The position numbers and the translations under genes are program-made. From NCBI GenBank assembly GCA_963930645.1, contig OZ005653.1, positions 116,020,259 to 116,084,258 of the forward strand: 64,000 nucleotides of DNA, written 5' to 3'. The notes below the pieces were generated by a model, which was not told where the DNA came from, did no database searches, and was given only the letters and a program-made list of their open reading frames with translations. Below, piece after piece: positions 57,438-64,000 of the stretch. The DNA comes from Salticus scenicus. Lineage: Eukaryota; Arthropoda; Arachnida; Araneae; Salticidae. Numbering within the stretch: the first letter of the stretch is position 1; every line of letters begins with the position of its first letter.

Positions 57438-58170
57438 TTAGGAAATTGACTTTGTCATCGCGTGTTCCTGTCACGCTAATAAACAAGTCGTCTCCATTTT
57501 AAAGTAAATACAAGCTGTTCCATTTGTCGCTGTTTGTCTTAGCTGGTTAGAGCGTCAAGTTAAGAACGCGATGGACGAGGGTTCGAACGTGAGCTGGTTA
57601 GTATTTGCAGATAATTAGTAGAAAAGGTGCCAATTGATAAAAGAAAATTTTTCGTTGACTACACAGTGTCCTAAGAATTTTTCAAGAAGTTTTTAAGAAG
57701 TTTTTTTAGATATTAAAAACACAAAATATTTTAGGTATTAAGGAAGCCCAAAATAAAAATTTTTAAGTAAAAAAATGCATAAATAAATATTTTTTTAGAA
57801 CCTTTTTTTTGAAATTAGAAGCTATTTAATGAAACTGGATTTAGTCATCGTGTCACACTGAAAAGCAAAACGCCTCCACTTTAACGTAAATGTTAGCACT
57901 TTTTTGAGTCGCTTATTAGCTCAATTGAATAAAGCGTCATTTTGATAACGCAATGGTTGTAGGTTCGATCCTCGAAAGCCGTTGTGTTACTTTATTGCAG
58001 ATAATTAATAAGAAAGATGTCAAATGATAAAATAAAGATCCTTCGTTATCTACACACTAACCTAAAAATTTTTAAATAATTTTATTAAGAAGCTGCTTTT
58101 AGTTACTAAAACGCACAAAAAAAAAATTAAACAAAAATGCTAGAAGTTTTTTTTTTTTTTTTTTGTAGCA
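57438..58170 (+). mobile_element. tandem pair of isoleucine-tRNA-like SINE units
   Basis: Two units about 382 bases apart. Unit 2 reads TTAGCTCAATTGAATAAAGC, GATAACGCAATGG and GGTTCGATCCTCG, following the A box, anticodon arm and B box of a eukaryotic isoleucine tRNA. Unit 1 has TTAGCTGGTTAGAGCG and GGTTCGAACG. Both share a leader (GTCATCG.GT, CTCC.TTTAA) and a tail (GCAGATAATTA, GATAAAA, ACTACACA). The cloverleaf is too damaged for a working tRNA. A third, partial unit lies at 62085-62270. Confidence 0.7.
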
Positions 58171-59508
58171 GTAAAAAGCATTAATATATATGGGTCATTG
58201 CCAACATAAGGGGTAGAAACCATGTCCCTTAGCCCTCAAAAATAGAAAATATTTTCAATCAGAAAAAAATTTACAACTAGGCTATTTCTTACGATTTTCT
58301 CTAGTTGAATATTATTATAAAAGTTTTTAATGTTATTTATTTTTCTTAGAACTCGATCGATAAAACCTGGAATGTCCACTCCGTGGACTGTCCCCAAGGG
58401 AAGTCTGCAGAATATAGCATTATTTTCAAGCTTAATATTAATGTTTTTTTATTACATTTTGATTTAAGCAGGACATAATTATCCTTAAAAATATATTTAT
58501 TAAATTTTAGAGTTATAAAATGAATCTTGTTTTTTTAATTAATTTATAACAAATGTCCCTAATAAAATGCGTCCACTCCGTGGACAACTATTTAATTTCC
58601 CATAAAGTTCAGTAGATGGCACTGTCTGTCACCAGTGTGTAATTGAGAAGAAAGAGGGGGAAGCCATCTTTGTTTTTACCTACATGTGCTGAACTCAATG
58701 CTTTATTTCGTTCTGTTAAAATAGATTTCATCTGTGATACCTCTGTTTGGCTATCTCATCAGTCCACCCCGTGGTCAGAAGTATACAAGTAATTATAAGG
58801 ATTATTTATTATCTAATTATTATTACAATTAATGATTATAAGACTTAATTTAACACTAAAGTTAAATTGTTCGTGACGTTGTTGCTTTGTTCCTTAAAAT
58901 TCAAAATCAGACATTCTGTCCACTCCGTGGACATCATTGGATCACGAAGTGGACACTTCTTTCCACGGAGTGGATACTTTCAAAATTAATCTTAAAAATA
59001 GATACATTTGAAAAATAATCTAAATAAATTTGATAAATAAATTTTATCCCTTTATTTATTTATTTATTTATTTATTTTTTTTTTGTTAGCCTACTGATTG
59101 CTTAAGGTGCAATGGAAATATATTTTCCCCCTAACTTTTGTATTTTTATTCTTGATTTTCTAAAAATGTCATTTCAACGTCTTTAAAACAGTATTTGCTA
59201 TTTTTTACTGAACTCTTAAGCATTTCTCTTCATGGTTTAAATGTAACAACAGAATTCGTATTAATATAATTTTAAGAACAGTTTTATGAGTGTTGTTTAC
59301 AGAGTAATGCAAAAGGATGATGTATACTATATGTCCTTTTTTTTTTTTCTTTTTAATTTTAAAGGTAAAATGTAGAAAAGGTGACATAACACTTTAGAAA
59401 AATAATTGCAAAAATATAATTAAATTTAGTTTCAGAAGAAAAAATAAATAAAAATATTTTTGTTTTACAGCAAAACTAAAATTGTTTTGTATTTTTATTA
59501 ATTGAATA

Positions 59509-59543
<35 letters not shown>

Positions 59544-59582
59544 AATACTTAAAATATATATTGATTTTCTTTGCAGAAATTT

Positions 59583-60900
59583 ATTATGCTGTTCAAGAAA
59601 AATGGAAATTCGCATGTAACCCAATGCAGGACAAACAAATGTGCACAAACCTTCGCTCAAACTCAGTCAAAAAGAAAATTAGGTGGAGTTGAAAATCAAA
59701 AAGATAAGAAAAATAACAAGAAAAGGAAACTTCCCAGCCAAACTACACAAAAACGTAAAGAACAAAAAAGAAAAAGTATGCAGAGAGCAAGAGACAGACT
59801 AATGCTCCTATTACACACAACACGTTTTCACACAACTTTTGAGATAATTGTAAATTTGGCTCAAATCACGTCAATGCCCAGTGTAATAGGAATTGGGAAT
59901 ACGATCAATTTTTTCTGGCAAGTCAGACTGTGATAAACCAGTGAGAAGAAAGCTCTTTATGTACCGAGAAATGACAGCGCCGGCGGGAATTCATTCACCG
60001 TTTTCCTCTTCGCTCTCCCATGTCATCCCCGTTAAAACAGAGATAAATAGGTGTGCCTTGACATGTACTGTACACCGTGTAAACCAGTTTTTCGAACAAT
60101 TTTTGATTCAACTATTGTAACCTTCTTTCGGTTTACAGCTTTCGAAAATTGGAGCAAAAATTGGATGAAATAAAAGTCGCGTGAAACATCTTTGTGTATA
60201 ATAAGAGCATAAGAAATGATCCCGCAAGACATGAAGAAGGAAAAGCTAAAGAAAGATAAATATATCACAGAAGGAAGAATACTGTAGTTAAAATGTTTGA
60301 ACAAATGAAATGAAGTGTTAGGAAAAAATGGAAGAACCAAAACAGAAATCAAAGGGAGAGATTGAAGAAACAGAATAATCTTTGAAGAACATCTCAGAGA
60401 TGATACACCTCCTGAGACACCTCGTTCAGCAGCCATAAACATCACACTACAACAAATTAATCCATCTCTTAAAACAAAACCATCTGTATCATCATCTAGC
60501 AGACTAGAAAGTGGAAGAAAAAGGTCGAAAAAGAACAGTGAAAGGCTTTGTGAAGAAAACAAAAAATTGGTTAGGAAGCTTGAAAAACACAAAAAGCATG
60601 TGCAAAGATCTAAGGATGTGAAGTCAAAAAATAATACTACTGATTCTGAAAAACCCAAGAGAAAAGTGAAAAAAATTATCACAGAAGCAAATTCAAAAGA
60701 AATTGAGAAAGGTATTATTTTTGGCGAGGTTATAAAAAAGCCAATAAAAGAAAGTTTTAAAGGCGCAAAATCAAAGAAGAAATTTAAAGAAATCTTCGAA
60801 GTTTTAACAGGAAAAATAGCAATGAAATACAAGTGTCTTCAACATATTAGATCAACCACATATAAAAAAAAAAAAAAAAAAAAAGAAAGAAAGAATATGC
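59583..60900 (+). pseudogene. decayed gene of transposon copy B
   Basis: Starts MLFKKNGNSHVTQCRTNKCA, eight bases after the conserved acceptor TTTTCTTTGCAG. MITE 2 interrupts at codons for RARDR. Removing it with one TAA gives DRLRNDPARHEEGKAKER in the original frame, followed by a stop. Later, NRNQRERLKKQN in the same frame, then after a frame change EEHLRDDTPPETPRSA, SGRKRSKKNSERLCEENKK and FGEVIKKPIKESFKG. The C-terminal part is open for over 150 codons from about 60374. Very rich in lysine, with a probable coiled coil at the CEENKKLVRKLEKHKK region. The frames on the opposite strand (60032-60832) are shadows. Confidence 0.55.
59803..60209. mobile_element. PIF/Harbinger-type MITE 2 in copy B
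   Basis: TIR TGCTCCTATTACACACAA versus inverted TTGTGTATAATAAGAGCA, 407 bases, TAA at both sides (59800-59802 and 60210-60212). It lies at the same codon as in copy A. Confidence 0.8.
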
Positions 60901-61263
60901 AGAACCAACAATTATTTTCCTGTTATTTTCATTTTTCAAAAGAATTAAAGTAAAAATATTTGTTGATTATTTTCTAAAACACAAGTAAAACAATAAGGAT
61001 GAAAAGATACAGCTGCAAAATAACTTTCAGGTTTGGATATTTATAAGTGTCCACTCCGTGGTCAGTGATGTCCGCTCCGTTGACACATTAATTTTGAAAT
61101 TAATTAATTACCAACCAAAAAATAGCTAACGAGATAGCTCATCAAGTAATTTAGATTCATAGTTGTCAAAAAGGAATTAAGGAATTTTTTCAAATTTTTT
61201 TGGTAAAATTTTTATATTTACAAATTAGTCTTCGTTTTCTACCCTTTAGATTGGCAATCACCC

Positions 61264-61305
<42 letters not shown>

Positions 61306-61307
<2 letters not shown>

Positions 61308-61893
61308 TTACAAAATTGTAAATAATTGTGTTTATTTTTCTATAAATTCTTTCAAAGAGGCTTAGTAAGTTGATAAAGTGCTAATTTTGTGCATTTCTAA
61401 TCGTTTTAGCGTTAAAATAGCCTTATTTTCCCTTAAAAACGCATTGAAAAGCTCCAATAAGGCAGGTAATATATTTCGCGCCAAATTTGGCGACTTTTTC
61501 CCACCTTTGCGATTTTTTTGGCGACCTTGACGCGAAAATCCTTATTAGGGATATACCAAATATGGAAGCTTTAATCTCATTGGCTGATGAGATACGGAAA
61601 TTTCTGGAACTTTCCACACTTTTCTACAGGAGTATATAAGGGCTGTTTTTTTTCGCCAAGGCAGTCAGTTCAGTTCAATCTGAGATCAGAGTCGGTCAGC
61701 TTGCATTGCTTTAAGCCAGACTGTGGATTTGCTATTGACAGCTGTTGTTTAAGCTGTGTTTACTGGTTGAATTGAAACTGATACTTGGTTTATAGACCTG
61801 TATTTTTCTGGAACTTTCTGTGAATAAATTATTGAATTTTTGTAAGTTCGCCTTTCATTTTTGGACAACTCACGAACCCCCAAGTACGCAACA
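61306..61893 (+). mobile_element. solo LTR with heat-shock-type promoter
   Basis: TG...CA termini (TGTTACAAAATTG ... TACGCAACA). In order it carries an inverted CCAAT box (ATTGG at about 61579), a perfect four-unit heat-shock element at 61597-61614, TATATAAG at 61633-61640, then a GC-richer transcribed part. A second three-unit element is at 61806-61818 and AATAAA follows at 61823-61828. No second LTR or coding region is near, hence solo. Target duplication cannot be read in the TA-repeat flanks. Probably Gypsy class. Confidence 0.65.
61597..61614 (+). promoter_or_regulatory. heat-shock element, four perfect nGAAn units
   Basis: GAAATTTCTGGAACTTTC consists of GAA-nn-TTC-nn-GAA-nn-TTC with no deviation. 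It lies 18 bases upstream of the TATA box, the normal position for HSF binding sites in inducible promoters. Confidence 0.75.
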
Positions 61894-62271
61894 ATATATA
61901 TATTTCTGAAACAAAAATATAAATATTTACATAAAAAATATAAATATTTCACTTTCCAAGAGATGAAAAATTTTAAATATTCAAAATACTTTAAAAAGCA
62001 TTCGATGACAATATCCTTTTTGTATAAGTATTTGTCGAAAACTTTTAGCATGTTCTATGAATTTTCTTTAATGTTCTGTGATTTTTGGTTACAGCATGTC
62101 GTGGGTTCGATTCTCCAAGAGCCGATGTGTTAATTTTTGCAGATAATAATTAGAAAATTCAATTGATAAAAGAAAATCTTTCAAAGTCTACACAGTATCC
62201 TTTCATTCCTTTTATAGAGGCTTTTTTTTATGACTAAATAGCAGAATATAAAAATTTAAGTAAAAATATCA
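61894..62271 (+). repeat. isoleucine-tRNA-like SINE unit 3 and adjoining repeat
   Basis: A B box with GTGGGTTCGATTCTCC at 62101-62116, then GCAGATAATAATTAG, GATAAAAGAAAATCTTTC and CTACACAGTATCC, matches the tails of the units at 57438-58170. The upstream part (61945-62045) instead resembles the inner left arm of the inverted repeat at 62272-62712 (ATATTTCACTTT..., TTTAAATATTCAAAATACTT). Confidence 0.55.
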
Positions 62272-62712
62272 TTTTTTTAACAGTAGAAGCTTCTTATTGT
62301 AGAACCCTGAAAATCATAAAATAAAAATTTATTTTTGCAAAGACATGCTATAAATAAATGAAAGTTTCAACACTAAGAAAATTTTAGAGAAAAATATAGA
62401 TATTTCACTTTTGCCATTAAAAAACTTTTAAATATCCAAAGTATTTTAAAAAGCTTTCGAGACATTTTAAATTTATGGCTTAACAAATACTTATGTAGAA
62501 ACAAATGCCTAAGATTATTGGCCTCGGTAGCTCTTAAAACTATTTTGACTATTTAAAAATTTTCATCTCTGGCAAAAATGAAACATCTATATTTTTCTCT
62601 GAAATTTTCTTAGTGTTGAAACATTCATTTATTTATAGCATGTGTTTGCACGAATAAATTTTTATTTTATGCTTTTCAGGACTCCACAATAAAAAGCTTC
62701 TACTGTTAAAAA
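62272..62712. repeat. large inverted repeat, arms of about 190 bases
   Basis: Left arm 62272-62463 and right arm 62520-62712 are inverted copies. Outer part is about 90 percent identical over 135 bases (both contain TAACAGTAGAAGCTT, ATAAAATAAAAATTTATT, ACATGCTATAAATAAATGAA and TTTCAACACTAAGAAAATTT). The inner part is weaker. Loop of about 55 bases. No coding capacity. Confidence 0.85.
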
Positions 62713-63539
62713 ATGTTTTATTTATTTATTTATTTATATTTATATTTTATTTTTTACTTAAATTTTTATTATTTTTTATTTTTTATATTTCCTTAAATTT
62801 ATATTTAAATCTTTATTGATTTATTAAGAATTTAAATAAGATCTTCCATTTTCCTAACAGATTGCAGTACCACGACTACGTGCATGTAATTCCATATATA
62901 TATATATATATATGCTCTGTCAGAAACTGTGTGGGAAACTTCGGATTCTGTGTTTTTCTGACTAGTGTAATATATCCCTGTGGAGCTAATTGGCATAATT
63001 AGGCACTGGGTCAATTAGCGTAGCTTGGCCTTCCTTAATTATATTTCAAAGGTGATAAAATTCCCCGTAGAGCTTTCAACCTTAGCCTCCTGTCACGAGA
63101 CGGTGAGGATTTAAACTAGACATTCAACAGTTTCCGCATATTCTGGAAAACTTCAAATTAAATTAGAAAAAGTCCCATGAAATAAGACAAAACACGATTC
63201 CTCGTAATATTAAGGGCCTTCAGATCATTCTGAATCCAAATTAAATGACTGCTTTGGTAAAATACCAGGCCTGTCAGTACCTTGAGAAGTCTGACGAAAC
63301 CGATGGCAATGTAATTTGCGTACTGGCGTGATCAAAAATGGAAAAAAAAATGAACATGGCCAGGCGGTGGTGATTCAAGTTTGAACGACTAAAGTAAAAT
63401 TGTACAAAAATTGCTTTCTTTATAAATCAAATTTTTGTTGAAGTTATATAAACAAAAATCTCTGTTGATTTAAGGGGGGGAAATGCCCTATTGTTTCAAC
63501 AAACATATACTAGATCAGCCAAATATTTTCTTAATATAA
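62713..63539. other. intergenic, nothing recognised
   Basis: TTTA-rich start, a (TA)n tract at 62894-62913, then a GC-balanced stretch at 62920-63330 with no coding signal I can support. Confidence 0.4.
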
Positions 63540-63777
63540 GCCCAAACAAAAATTTTTTGTAAGGTTACACAACAGTATTCACGCAGCTTACTTTCTACAA
63601 CCATATAGAGAAATCTTAAACGTTACCAGCTGTTGCGGTATTACCGTAGCATGACATATAGTTAAAGCTGGTAACATTTCTCTACATGGTTGTGACAAGT
63701 AAGCTGCCTCAAAATTGTTGCGTAATATGGCACAAAACTTTTTACAGTGTATAACCTTAACAAAAAAATTTCATTTC
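63540..63777. mobile_element. small foldback/MITE
   Basis: CGCAGCTTACTTTCTACAAC then CATATAGAGAAAT and CCAGCT (63580-63632) is mirrored by AGCTGGTAACATTTCTCTAC then ATGGTTGTGACAAGTAAGCT (63669-63705). Outer parts TTTTTTGTAAGGTTACACA and TACAGTGTATAACCTTAACA also pair. The ACAGTGTA end recalls the 4.4-kb element at 34421-38810. Confidence 0.65.
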
Positions 63778-64000
63778 ATCGAAGCAATTTTTTTTTTTTT
63801 TTTTTTGCAGCATTTATTCAAACTAAGGTAATAAAACTAAAATCATGCTTTAAAATTATTCCAATATTCAACAGTTACCCTCTAAACATTCCACATCGCA
63901 TATTTTATAAATTAATATGAAAAGTAAAAAGCCTCCCAACTTATATTTATTTATTTTCCAGGTTCCCTTTGCATCAAAAATTAAATAAAATGTATGTCAA
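63778..64000. other. AT-rich end of window
   Basis: T-run at 63789-63806. Nothing else recognised. Confidence 0.4.

Larger units (their letters stand above)
58191..61264 (+). mobile_element. DNA transposon copy B with TCCACTCCGTGGA repeats
   Basis: Starts TGGGTCATTGCCAACATAAG, ends CTTTAGATTGGCAATCACCC then A, with TA-repeats on both sides. It is collinear with copy A over its full length except for MITE 1 and small indels. High similarity throughout, including non-coding parts, shows both are copies of one element rather than a host gene pair. Confidence 0.8.

Noticed and set aside
57532..57982. Functional tRNA genes
   Set aside because: A and B boxes are present but acceptor and other stems do not pair properly and there is shared non-tRNA leader and tail sequence; SINE units fit better.
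60032..60832. 266-codon minus-strand frame
   Set aside because: Opposite-strand shadow of the lysine-rich pseudogene in transposon copy B; phenylalanine and serine richness is the complement of AAA/AAG-rich coding sequence.

Overview
This is a eukaryotic, strongly AT-rich window with no recognisable host gene. It holds long A and T runs, many microsatellites and almost wall-to-wall transposable-element sequence. The element set suggests an arthropod, and I would guess an arachnid such as a spider. It includes a complete BEL/Pao retrotransposon, Ty3/Gypsy pieces, a Penelope-like element, a threonine-tRNA-like SINE, and Tc1/mariner, pogo/Tigger and PIF/Harbinger-type elements. The species cannot be fixed from sequence alone.

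Layout: 1-3105 is the 3' part of a decayed Gypsy element ending in an LTR. 4389-9177 holds MITEs, a SINE fragment and an element with two tandem arrays. 11821-18435 holds members of a hairpin-capped repeat superfamily (called R1-R3 here) and a pogo/Tigger transposase fossil. 18648-25248 is an apparently intact BEL/Pao element on the minus strand, with LTRs that differ by about one base and a 1731-codon open frame. 25655-29683 is a TIR-bounded mosaic containing a defective Gypsy element, a foldback and an R2 element. 30619-33230 holds an R3 copy and a Penelope-like element split by an R4 element. 34104-38845 is a SINE split by a 4.4-kb TIR element, which itself carries a Tc1-like foldback. 39110-41750 is a second R4 copy split by a Tc1-like transposon. 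43173-46773 and 58191-61264 are two direct copies of a DNA transposon dotted with the 13-mer TCCACTCCGTGGA. 48639-50600 and 51902-53360 are two copies of a poly-C minisatellite-rich element. 53971-54946 is R1 with a solo LTR inside. 57438-58170 and about 62085 hold isoleucine-tRNA-like SINE units. 61306-61893 is a solo LTR whose promoter contains heat-shock elements. A large inverted repeat and a small foldback lie near the end.

The best candidate for something undescribed is the R1/R2/R3 superfamily (R4 is a looser member). Its members have almost unrelated bodies but the same plan. One end is a hairpin whose outer arm is also the terminal inverted repeat. The other end carries that repeat followed by a small hairpin and CCAG. 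The bodies have microsatellites and often tandem repeats. The pattern resembles Helentron-type (DINE-1-like) rolling-circle elements, and one copy has clearly inserted into another in an A/T run with no target duplication. Several nested insertions can be read against their own empty sites in paralogous copies, which gives a relative order of events.
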